From Opitutaceae bacterium (GTDB lineage Bacteria; Verrucomicrobiota; Verrucomicrobiia; Opitutales; Opitutaceae): a DNA stretch of 64,000 bases. Positions 24,170 to 32,001 of the stretch are shown here, one piece after another (the stretch's first letter is position 1; each line of letters begins with the position of its first letter). The notes beneath the pieces were generated by a model. The model did not search any database. It had not been told where the DNA came from and saw only the letters and a program-made list of their open reading frames with translations. Location of the stretch: assembly GCA_018402455.1 (NCBI GenBank), contig JAGYIG010000004.1:62001-126000 (forward strand), read 5' to 3'. The position numbers were made by a program, and so were the translations under genes.

Positions 24170-25669
24170 TTAGCCTGCCGCGGACCGCCGCGCCGCGAGT
24201 TCGTCACTCATCTTGGTGGCGACCTCCTTGGTGATCGGATACCACAACATGAAGATCACGCCGATGAAGAAACAGCCCCCGGAGTGCAGACTCACCATCG
24301 TGCGCACCCCGGCCAACACCGCCGGATCATTGGCGGTCTCCGCGGTGTAGCCATACATCGAGAGCAATCCGCCCGCGATGGCGCCACCGAAGCCAAGCCC
24401 CGCTTTCAGCGCGAAGACCACGCCGGAAAACACAAAGCCTGTCGACCGCCGATGGTTCTTCCATTCACTGTAATCGGCCGTGTCCGCGATCATGGCCCAC
24501 AGCAGCGGAATCGTCGGGCCGTAGCTGAAACTCGTCAAAATGGTGAGGACCACCACCAGGTTCACGTCCTCCGGGGCCACGAAGTAGTTGAGCGCCTGGA
24601 ACAAGGCTGCTCCCGCCAACCCGACGGTGAACACCAGCTTCTTGCCGAACCGGTCGGCCAGGGGTTTGGCGCACAAGACGCCGATGATGGTGACAAAGGT
24701 GCCCATCATGCTCAGCACACTGAATCCCACCACCGACGGACTGGCTCCGGGTTTGACCACCATGCCAAACAAATCGAGGACCCGCAGTCCGAAGGAGGGG
24801 TTCAGCAGATCAGCCGCGGTCGCCGTGAACCCCAGGCCCTGGACAAACTCCAGCATCACCTCGGAATCCAAATAACGGGTCACAAACACGTAGTTGGCGT
24901 TACCGCGCAGGGCCAGGGTGATGAAGACAAACAACGTCATGCCAAACATGGCCAGCCACGGGCGATTCTTGAGCACCTCCTGGAAGTCTTTTTTGATGTC
25001 CGCCTTCTGTCCCGCCGGCGGCTGGACCCGCTCCTTGACCGAGAAAAACGTGATCACAAAACACCCCACGGAAACCAGCGCGTAAATGGCCACCGTGACC
25101 GACCACCCTTTCGGGTCCGTGACACTGCCGTCGCCAAATTTGGTGACCAACGGCAGGGTGAAGCCTTGCACGATGAAGGTGGCGGCCATGGCCGCCACAA
25201 AACGATAGGAGGACAAGGCGGTGCGCTCGCTGCTGTTGCTCGTCATCACCCCGTTCAAGGAAGCGTAGGGGACATTGTTCACCGTATACGCCATCATCAG
25301 CAGGGTGTAGGTGATGATGACATACCAGAGCTTGGTGGCATCACCGAGTCCGCTGGGCACCGAAAACGCCGCCCAAAACATCAGCCCGAAGGGAATGGCC
25401 GACCACAGCAGCCACGGCCGGAACTTGCCCCAACGGTGCGTGGTGCGATCCGCAATCACCCCCATGATCGGATCCGTGATCGCGTCACTCAACCGCACCC
25501 ACAGCAACATCGCCCCCATGGCTGCCGCGCTGATCCCGATCGAGTCCACGTAGAACGCCGTCGGGAAAAAGATGAACATCTGAAACACGAAGTTCGCCGA
25601 AGCATCACCGAAGCTGTAGCCGGACTTCTCCCGGAAGGAGAGTTTTACGTTGGTGGGGTCACTACTCAT
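24170..25669 (-). CDS. GPH-family xyloside/glycoside:cation symporter
   Basis: The 499-residue protein has about 12 hydrophobic segments. It carries the glycoside-pentoside-hexuronide (GPH) family signatures FVDSIG-like YVDSIGISAAAMGAMLLWVR, SDAITDPIMGVIADRT and HRWGKFRPWLL. Family members include the xyloside transporters XynB/XylP and melibiose permease, and use proton or sodium gradients in the inner membrane. It lies between xylA and the GH67 gene, which points to xylo-oligosaccharides, aldouronic acids or xylose as cargo. A terminator separates it from xylA, so it may have its own promoter or depend on readthrough. Confidence 0.88.
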   Translation of the reverse strand: MSSDPTNVKLSFREKSGYSFGDASANFVFQMFIFFPTAFYVDSIGISAAAMGAMLLWVRLSDAITDPIMGVIADRTTHRWGKFRPWLLWSAIPFGLMFWAAFSVPSGLGDATKLWYVIITYTLLMMAYTVNNVPYASLNGVMTSNSSERTALSSYRFVAAMAATFIVQGFTLPLVTKFGDGSVTDPKGWSVTVAIYALVSVGCFVITFFSVKERVQPPAGQKADIKKDFQEVLKNRPWLAMFGMTLFVFITLALRGNANYVFVTRYLDSEVMLEFVQGLGFTATAADLLNPSFGLRVLDLFGMVVKPGASPSVVGFSVLSMMGTFVTIIGVLCAKPLADRFGKKLVFTVGLAGAALFQALNYFVAPEDVNLVVVLTILTSFSYGPTIPLLWAMIADTADYSEWKNHRRSTGFVFSGVVFALKAGLGFGGAIAGGLLSMYGYTAETANDPAVLAGVRTMVSLHSGGCFFIGVIFMLWYPITKEVATKMSDELAARRSAAG

Positions 25670-25722
25670 AGGGGTGGGGGAAACTGGCGGCGGACGGTGC
25701 GTCCGCCAGGCTGACGGGTATG

Positions 25723-25750
25723 AAAAAAGGGCGTCCGATGTGGACGCCCC
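25723..25750 (-). terminator. intrinsic terminator after xylA
   Basis: Read on the minus strand, an 8-bp stem (gggcgtcc / ggacgccc, 5-base loop) is followed by six Ts. It begins about 20 bp after the xylA stop codon. A second GC-rich hairpin without a T tract lies at 25685-25710, just before the transporter start. Together they should reduce transcription from xylA into the downstream catabolic genes. Confidence 0.8.
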
Positions 25751-25768
25751 CGAAAGTCTAACAAGTGC

Positions 25769-27088
25769 TCAACCGTGCAGGTAGGTGTTGAGCAGTTTCT
25801 CCAGATACTCCTGGCGACCGGAGACCCGGGTGGGCTCGCCCAGCTTGAAGGCAATTTTTTCCAGCTCCTTGAAGCCGACCTTCTGCTTCTCGATCTGGCG
25901 GCCAAAACCGACGTTGAACGAGCTGTAACGGGCCTTGATGATCTCCTCGAATTTGCCTTCGGCGAGGATACGGCGGGCAATTTTGAAGGCCAGCGCATAG
26001 GCATCCATGCCACCGATGTGGGCGTGAAACAGGTCCGCGAGATCGATGGAGGGACGGCGCAGTTTGGCATCAAAATTGAAGCCGCCACTACCCAGCCCGC
26101 CGGCCCGCAGAATGGAGATCATGGCGAGGGTGAGCTCCTTGACGTCCGTATTGAACTGATCGGTGTCCCAGCCCAGCAACAGATCGCCGGAGTTGGCATC
26201 GATCGAGCCGAGCATGTTGTGCGCGGCCGCGACTTCGATCTCGTGGTTGAAGGTGTGGCCGGCGAGGGTGGCGTGGTTGGTCTCGATGTTAAACTTGAAG
26301 TGCTTGTCGAGCTTGTAGGTGCGCAGGAAGGCCACGCCGCTGGCGACATCGAAATCGTATTGATGCTTGGTGGGCTCCTTCGGCTTCGGCTCGATGAGGA
26401 ACTGGCCTTTGAACCCGATCTGCTTGGCGTAATCGACCGCCATGTGCAGGAACGCCGCGAGGTGGTCCTGCTCCCGCTTCATGTCGGTGTTGAGCAGGGT
26501 CTCGTAGCCCTCCCGACCACCCCAGAAAACATAGTTCTCCCCCCCGAGGGTGAGGGTGGTTTCCATCGCCTTCTTCACCTGCGCCGCCGCATACGCGAAA
26601 ACGTGGGCGTCCGGATTGGTGGCCCCGCCGTTCATGTAGCGGGGGTTGGTGAACAGGCTGGCCGTGCCCCAGAGAAGCTTCACGCCGGACGCCTTTTGGT
26701 GGGCCTTGGCGTGCTTCACGAGCACATCGAGATTCTTGTTCGACTCGCGCAGGGTTTTGCCTTCCGGCGCGATGTCCCGGTCGTGGTAGCACCAGAAGGG
26801 GGCTTGAATCTTTTGAAAAAACTCGAAGGCCGCATCCATGCGCTTCTTGGCGATGGACATCTCGTCCCGGCCTTTCTCCCACGGCCGCTCAATGGTGCCC
26901 GGCCCGAACGGATCCGCGCCCACCCCCCGGAAAGAGTGCCAGTAAGCGATGCCGAAACGCATGTGCTCCTTCATCGTCTTGCCGTCGATCACCTCGTCGG
27001 GGTTGTAATGGCGAAAGGCCAGCGGGTTGTCCGTGCCCGGACCTTCGTAGGGAATCTGCGGAAAATCCGCAAAATGTCGTGACTTCAT
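25769..27088 (-). CDS. xylA: xylose isomerase
   Basis: The 439-residue protein converts D-xylose to D-xylulose in the cytoplasm with two divalent metal ions. It is a full-length class II enzyme, close in size to E. coli XylA. Visible motifs include the catalytic H102 and D105 in [12 protein letters not shown], the metal-binding [16 protein letters not shown], and [18 protein letters not shown]. The long N-terminus ([17 protein letters not shown]) also marks class II. It has no signal peptide. It is the first gene of the minus-strand catabolic run and is divergent from the LacI regulator. Xylulokinase, the usual partner, is absent from the window. Confidence 0.97.
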   Translation of the reverse strand: MKSRHFADFPQIPYEGPGTDNPLAFRHYNPDEVIDGKTMKEHMRFGIAYWHSFRGVGADPFGPGTIERPWEKGRDEMSIAKKRMDAAFEFFQKIQAPFWCYHDRDIAPEGKTLRESNKNLDVLVKHAKAHQKASGVKLLWGTASLFTNPRYMNGGATNPDAHVFAYAAAQVKKAMETTLTLGGENYVFWGGREGYETLLNTDMKREQDHLAAFLHMAVDYAKQIGFKGQFLIEPKPKEPTKHQYDFDVASGVAFLRTYKLDKHFKFNIETNHATLAGHTFNHEIEVAAAHNMLGSIDANSGDLLLGWDTDQFNTDVKELTLAMISILRAGGLGSGGFNFDAKLRRPSIDLADLFHAHIGGMDAYALAFKIARRILAEGKFEEIIKARYSSFNVGFGRQIEKQKVGFKELEKIAFKLGEPTRVSGRQEYLEKLLNTYLHG

Positions 27089-27260
27089 AACGTGGGGGGT
27101 GAGTTGGGTGAGGATGGGTCTCCGGCGGGGGAAAAGATGAACCGGCGCGGGAGATTACCTCTCAATGCACCGACCATACTAACAATTGACTCCGACGGAA
27201 CAGCCCAGAATGTCTGAGGGCGACCCCCGCCGTCAACCCCACCCGCCTCCCTCCCCCGCC
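27089..27260. promoter_or_regulatory. divergent xylA/LacI-regulator control region
   Basis: This 172-bp gap separates divergently transcribed xylA and the LacI-type regulator, so it should hold both promoters and an operator. A short near-palindrome, gagattacctctc (27150-27162), is the only symmetric element I see. The minus strand around it reads ttgagaggtaatctc; a similar 'ttgagagg' lies upstream of the symporter at 33732. No convincing -35/-10 pair could be fixed by eye. Confidence 0.35.
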
Positions 27261-28427
27261 ATGTCTGCTTCCCGTCGAGTCACCCTCGCCGATATTGCCC
27301 TACGCGCCAAAGTCCACGTAACCACCGTGTCGCTGGCGTTGCGCAACCATCCCCGATTGCCGGAAAAGACCCGCAAACGCATTCAGGACCTCGCCCAGGA
27401 AATGGGCTATCAACCCGACCCGGTGTTGCAGGCGCTGGTGGCCTACCGCGGCAAGGTCATGGAACGGCGCAACCCGCCCACCCTCGCCTACATCACCAAC
27501 TGGGACACCAAGGATGGGTGGAAGGAAGTCACGGCCCACCCCCAGTTTTTTGCCGGTGCCTCCGCCAAAGCGCAGGAACTGGGCTTCAAGCTCGACCATT
27601 TCTGGATGGGGGAACCGGGCCTCTCCCACACCCGCATGAGCAAGATCCTGCAGGCCCGGGGGATCACCGGCGTCGTCATCGCTTCCCACCGCCGCGCCTC
27701 CGACGTGGACCTCCATTTCGACTGGAAGGGTTTCAGTGCCGTGAAAATCGATTACTTTCCCCACCAACCGGAGCTCCATCAGGTCAACAACGACCACTGC
27801 AGCATCATGCGCCTCGCCGTGCAGCGGGCCGAGGATCACGGCTACAAACGAATCGGAGCCGTGATGCACCGGGGGTGGGATCATGCCGTTGATCATCATT
27901 GGGAGGCCGGACTGCTGATTGCCCAGGCCTATCATCCCCCGGAGGAACGGATTCCGCTCCATCTCTTTCCGGCGGCCGAACAGGTCGATGACTGGATGAG
28001 TGAGACCAAACGCGACGTGGTCGCCGATACCGCCGCCTTCAAGGCCTGGTATGAGCAACACCGCCCCGAGGTCATTCTCAGCAAACGCTCCTTTATCCAA
28101 CCCTGTCTGGACGAGATGGAGCTCAAAATCCCCGACGATGTCGCCTTCATCGATCTGTTTCTGGAGGAGGAGGACCAGGACGGCGCGGTCGCCGGCGTGC
28201 GGCAGAATCACGAAGCGGTGGGCAAGCTGGCCCTCGAGATTCTCGCCGGCCAGCTCCACTACCACAAATTTGGCATCCCCGAGATCCCCACCCGCACCCA
28301 AGTCGAAGGCACGTGGTTTGACGGCGCCACCTGTCCGCCGGCCGAGACCCGGCGCCTGAAGCGCAAATCCCCCCGCGCCCCCAAAGCGGGTAAGAGCTCC
28401 GCGCGCAACCGGCGCAAGGCGCACTGA
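27261..28427 (+). CDS. LacI-family transcriptional regulator
   Basis: The ATG at 27261 puts the helix-turn-helix at residues 7-27 (VTLADIALRAKVHVTTVSLA), the usual place; upstream TTG/ATG starts would add an atypical proline-rich tail. The 388-residue product then has the hinge (about 45-60) and a periplasmic-binding-protein-like sensor domain (about 65-345). The C-terminus is a basic tail rich in Lys and Arg (RLKRKSPRAPKAGKSSARN). Position and orientation suggest it controls xylA and the xylan genes in response to a xylose-derived ligand; whether it represses or activates cannot be read. Confidence 0.88.
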   Translation: MSASRRVTLADIALRAKVHVTTVSLALRNHPRLPEKTRKRIQDLAQEMGYQPDPVLQALVAYRGKVMERRNPPTLAYITNWDTKDGWKEVTAHPQFFAGASAKAQELGFKLDHFWMGEPGLSHTRMSKILQARGITGVVIASHRRASDVDLHFDWKGFSAVKIDYFPHQPELHQVNNDHCSIMRLAVQRAEDHGYKRIGAVMHRGWDHAVDHHWEAGLLIAQAYHPPEERIPLHLFPAAEQVDDWMSETKRDVVADTAAFKAWYEQHRPEVILSKRSFIQPCLDEMELKIPDDVAFIDLFLEEEDQDGAVAGVRQNHEAVGKLALEILAGQLHYHKFGIPEIPTRTQVEGTWFDGATCPPAETRRLKRKSPRAPKAGKSSARNRRKAH

Positions 28428-28879
28428 CTCCGGGGTTGCCAACCCAACCCAAAACCCCTTTCAAATTCTTCCGGTTTTTTGGGACCGCCCCCTTGATTCG
28501 CCCATCGCGGTGGCCGTTCTCCCCCGAAACCCATGATTCAATAACCACTTCCACCCGCTTTTCCGATGACCTGCACCCTCCAGCACATGAAGCCTTTCGC
28601 GTCCCTCGCGAAGCCGTGCCCGCAGGCCATGCTTAAAACCGTGGTGGGGCTCGCCGGTATTCGACGCGACTGGCGCGTGGTGCGCGTAGGCCTCGTTGCC
28701 TCCCAGCACGATCGCGACAACCCGGGAAGTGGTGTAACTTAATTTAGCCGAATTTTTTTCGCCTACACCGCCCACTTCCCTCCCGGAAGTGGGTTATTTT
28801 TTGCCCGCGAATCCCACCTCCGGACGAGGTTCCCCCTCTGGAACCACGTAAAACCCAAACCTCCGGCGGGCGTTTCGCC
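28428..28879. other. 452-bp intergenic region without a supported gene
   Basis: The region lies between the LacI gene and a decayed sigma factor gene. A 58-codon plus-strand frame (28567-28743) and a 60-codon minus-strand frame exist, but neither resembles a protein I know. The part from about 28560 to 28745 ends in the terminator at 28771-28802, so it might be a small transcript. No riboswitch or known RNA fold was recognised. Confidence 0.4.
28771..28802 (+). terminator. intrinsic terminator
   Basis: A 9-bp perfect stem (cccacttcc / ggaagtggg, 5-base loop ctccc) is followed by 'ttattttttt'. It is strong and oriented to stop plus-strand transcripts. The LacI gene ends 340 bp upstream, so it may terminate either that transcript or an unrecognised small RNA. 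The upstream 'cgaatttttttcgcc' at 28749-28763 is another T-rich segment. Confidence 0.75.
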
Positions 28880-29540
28880 ATGATAGCACCCAATACCCTC
28901 TGCCCACCTTCTCCCGCTCCCGACCCCGTCGCGCTGCTGGACCTGGTGGACCGCGCCCTGGCCGGCATCGCGCCCCGCCTGCCCGCCCACGTCGATCGGG
29001 ACGATCTCGCCTCCGCCGGACGGGAAGCCTTGATGCACGCCACCCTGCGTTTCAGCGGCCCCACGGCCGACGCCCGGGCCTTCTGTTTTGTGCGGGTTCG
29101 CGGCGCCATGCTCGACGAACTCCGGCGGCTGGACCCCCTCGCCCGGCTGGCGGCGTGAGCGGGTGCAGCCGCTCGCGTCGAACACGAGCTCACCCACGAG
29201 CTGGGCCGCCCCCTCAACCGTCGAGATCGCCGAGGCCCCGATTTCCCCGTTTCGAGGTCCGCGCCGCCCAGGCCGATCTCGCCGCGGAGGAAACCGGCAC
29301 GCCGATCCTCGACGAGACCCGCCGACGAAGCCTCACCTGCCCGGCCAACTGGGCCCAGGGTGCCGATCTGATGGAACAGCTCACCACCGCCCTCGACAGG
29401 CTGCCCGAACGACAGGCCTACGTCATTCGTCGGTATCACCGAAGACGCGACCCTGACACCATCGGCGCTGGATGGGGTTTCCGCACGGGCGCGGCAACTG
29501 CGCACCGCTGGCGAAGCCTGCCGCGCGACGACCAGCGTTG
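28880..29540 (+). pseudogene. FliA-type sigma factor relic
   Basis: The first 92 codons are open and encode sigma-70 region 2 of the FliA/sigma-28 type: RLPAHVDRDDLASAGREAL, then RVRGAMLDELRRLDPLARL. After a stop at 29156-29158, other frames continue with RRERVQ, EHELTHELGRP, RAAQADLAAEETGTPILDE and region 4-like ALDRLPERQAYVIRRYH and TIGA. At least three frameshifts separate these pieces. A working protein would be about 230-240 residues. The 92-residue fragment could still be expressed but lacks regions 3 and 4. No flagellar genes are nearby. Confidence 0.7.
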
Positions 29541-29594
29541 CACCTCTGGGCCGTCCTCATCGCCTGACCTGCCCCCTGGCGCCAGTTGTGTCGG

Positions 29595-30070
29595 TTACGT
29601 TGTGACCACGGGGCGGGCGCCGGGGTGGGCGCGGGCGTCGGGGTGGGCGCGGGGCGGCGCAGGCGGCAACGCGGGGGCATACAAGTCGAACACGGTCTTG
29701 CTACCGACCACGGAATGGACCTCCACCCAACCTCCGTGCTGGCGAAAGGTCTCCATGACCGATGCCAGGCCCAGACCGGTGCCCCCTGAGGTTTGGTGGT
29801 AAAACGGTTCGAAGACTACTGATTCTGACGGGGCGATGCCGCGCTCCGTATTCCTGCGGTCGCGGATGATGCAATGAAATCACCCGGAGGTGGGCGAGGG
29901 TGAAAATGGACGTGTGCGGCGCAACTGACCAAGAGACCGCGATGCTCAGGTGTGGGGCGGGCTGGTCCTGCATGGCGTGGCGGGCATTGGACCACCAGAT
30001 TGAGCACCGCCTGTTCGAGGCCTCCGCGCGGCAGCCGGATGGCGGGTAGTTTTGCCGATCTGGAGCCTCA
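29595..30070 (-). pseudogene. histidine kinase ATPase-domain relic
   Basis: Minus-strand frames contain, in order, GLEQAVLNLVV and NARHAMQ (N box), PPPGDFIA, a shifted RGIAP/FEPFYH-like segment (F box), and GTGLGLASVMETFRQHGGWV (G box). The end is EVHSVVGSKTVFDLYAPALP and a Pro/Ala-rich tail. This is the C-terminal ATP-binding half of a sensor histidine kinase broken by several frameshifts. The N-terminal sensor and DHp parts are not visible, and 30071-30356 upstream shows nothing recognisable. It lies tail-to-tail with the decayed sigma factor, suggesting a decaying regulatory region. Confidence 0.7.
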
Positions 30071-30356
30071 ACCCACCTGGGAGGCGAGGCCTGCCGCAGC
30101 AGCTTGTTTCGGAGGTCGGCTGTGGGCTTGAGCTACGTCGACCGGCTGGAAAGCCTCTTCGGGTGCTTCTTTGTGCAGAAACGTCAGACATTTGTCGCAA
30201 CAGTGTCTTTGCGCGCGGTCCACCGCTTGTTCGATCCGCAGGTGCGATAGATTCCCAGCGGCGCCCCGTTACCTGCTTTGCGCGCTTGATCAACCCGTCA
30301 AGCTCTGAGCAGCGTCGCGATAGCAGCCATAGGGGCCGTTAAGGGCAAAAACTGCC

Positions 30357-31445
30357 TTACGACCCGAGTTTGCGCGAGACCGCCAACATCGCCTTGACCT
30401 GCTGGCTTGCGCTGCTGCAGCGCGTGGGCCCGCACGCACCACCCCATAAATCAAATCCCGTCATCAGAGGCGACGAAGCACGAGCCCTTGATGCTGGGGT
30501 ACCGCCAGGCCCAATAGATCCTCGCTGAAAGCCACGCCACCAGTTCATCCGAAACCACATCCACAAGGTTGCCGCTACGGCATAGCCGTGTTCCCCGGCA
30601 GCCTGCAGGGCAGGCGAATCCTTGAAACGTCGAAGCATCGAGATGGCAGATTGAATGTCATGGGGCCGAAAACGGCAAAATGAAAATACCTGCATTTTGG
30701 TGCCCTGCTGTCGTTTTAGGTCGCGTTGCAAGGGCGCCCACGCCGGCGTTAGCCGCCGTCCTCCGGTTGGGCGGGACTTTAAATCGCCGGTGGGCTTGGG
30801 GCGGCGGGGCCATGGGGCCGTCTTCCAATTGAAGACAATCGTGAGCACCTGAAGGATGAAGGTGACGATGATCACCGCCACGGCCGCCGCGGTGGGCTCC
30901 AGCCGCGTCTGGACCGTGAGCACGACAAACAACACTGAGGCGACCAGCGCGACCAGCGCGTAAAACTGGCCCGGTCGAAACACCAGCGGTTCCTCGTTGG
31001 TGATCACGTCTCGCAACAACCCGCCGCCCACTGCCGTGACCATGCCCACCAGAATGGCCGCCGCCACCGGCAGCCCGGCTCCGAGCGCTTTCTGAACCCC
31101 GAACGCGGCGTAGGCTCCGAGGGCCAGGGCATCCACCCCGGCGATGATCCGCCGAAACCGCTCCACCCGATCTCCCAGCAGCGAACCCAGGGCGGCGCCC
31201 AGCAATGCCGCTTGAATGTAGAGCGGATTGGTGACCACCCCGGGCGGACCCTGCTGCAAAAATATTCCGTCGCGGATGAGGCCGCCCCCCAACCCCACCA
31301 ACAGCGCCAAGGCCGCGATCCCCACCACGTCATAACCCCGCTTCATGGCCACGATGCCCGCGGTCATGGACAGCAGGATCACCGCCCCGATCTCGAACCA
31401 GATGGGGAGAAAAAAGGGATTCACCACCGCTTGGGCAGTTTGCAT
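30357..31445 (-). CDS. TRIC/UPF0126-type membrane protein with aberrant C-terminal tail
   Basis: The ATG at 31445 is used (a TTG at 31463 is also in frame). Residues about 10-215 form two TRIC-type repeats of three helices each, with the signature glycines in GLGGGLIRDGIF and AVGGGLLRDVI. Bacterial TRIC proteins are trimeric monovalent-cation channels of about 200-220 residues. Here the frame runs on for about 140 residues (PWPRRPKPTGDLKSRPTGG onward) with no family match and a Cys/Trp/Ser-rich composition. The tail may come from loss of the original stop in decayed DNA. The DUF protein gene at 31460 lies just upstream. Confidence 0.75.
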   Translation of the reverse strand: MQTAQAVVNPFFLPIWFEIGAVILLSMTAGIVAMKRGYDVVGIAALALLVGLGGGLIRDGIFLQQGPPGVVTNPLYIQAALLGAALGSLLGDRVERFRRIIAGVDALALGAYAAFGVQKALGAGLPVAAAILVGMVTAVGGGLLRDVITNEEPLVFRPGQFYALVALVASVLFVVLTVQTRLEPTAAAVAVIIVTFILQVLTIVFNWKTAPWPRRPKPTGDLKSRPTGGRRLTPAWAPLQRDLKRQQGTKMQVFSFCRFRPHDIQSAISMLRRFKDSPALQAAGEHGYAVAATLWMWFRMNWWRGFQRGSIGPGGTPASRARASSPLMTGFDLWGGACGPTRCSSASQQVKAMLAVSRKLGS

Positions 31446-31459
31446 GGCCGGCAACGCGT

Positions 31460-31921
31460 TCAACCCCGGCCGCCTCGCATCACGAGGACCCGGGCGAGGT
31501 CATGTTTTTGAAATTCCGCCCAGTAGGCATCCTCGAGCTCTTTGAGCCGACCGTCGGCGTTCAACGGCGGGCCCTCCTTGCCGTCCAGCGCCGCGGTGGT
31601 TTGCTCCACCCCCAGATCACGGTCGGCCAGACGGGCCACCAACTCGTGCCAGAAAATATCGTTGTCCGACTCGCCGACCATCTTCCGCAGCTCTTCATCC
31701 CCCTCCACTTTGGCCGAAGGGATCAGGCTGCCGTTACCGCTGACGTCGACCAGATCGCCGCAGCCATAACGTTCGGCCAGTTTGAGGATTTTTTGCTCCA
31801 CGTCGGCGTAGCGTTCAAAGTGCGGCGACGCTCCGCCTTGTCGGCCCATCACGGCTCGCATGCCGAGATGGACCAGCTCCAGCAGGCGGGCGAACTCTTG
31901 CGGTGAAAACGAATCCTTCAT
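31460..31921 (-). CDS. conserved-looking hypothetical protein
   Basis: The 153-residue acidic, largely helical protein begins MKDSFSPQEFARLLELVHLG and has no signal peptide or membrane segment. I recognise no family. The sequence is well-behaved, with normal codon use and a stop just before the TRIC gene start, so the two are probably co-transcribed. The motif DNDIFWHELVARLADRDLG may mark a conserved core. Function unknown. Confidence 0.6.
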   Translation of the reverse strand: MKDSFSPQEFARLLELVHLGMRAVMGRQGGASPHFERYADVEQKILKLAERYGCGDLVDVSGNGSLIPSAKVEGDEELRKMVGESDNDIFWHELVARLADRDLGVEQTTAALDGKEGPPLNADGRLKELEDAYWAEFQKHDLARVLVMRGGRG

Positions 31922-32001
31922 GACGGGGCGCGATCGGGCGACTCCCCACGCTCATTCAGCCGATGCCCCCGCGCAATGGTGGATTTAGGTCCGACCGGAG
32001 C

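Noticed and set aside
28567-28743. 58-codon plus-strand frame before the terminator
   Set aside because: No family similarity or good start context; an overlapping frame of similar length exists on the other strand.
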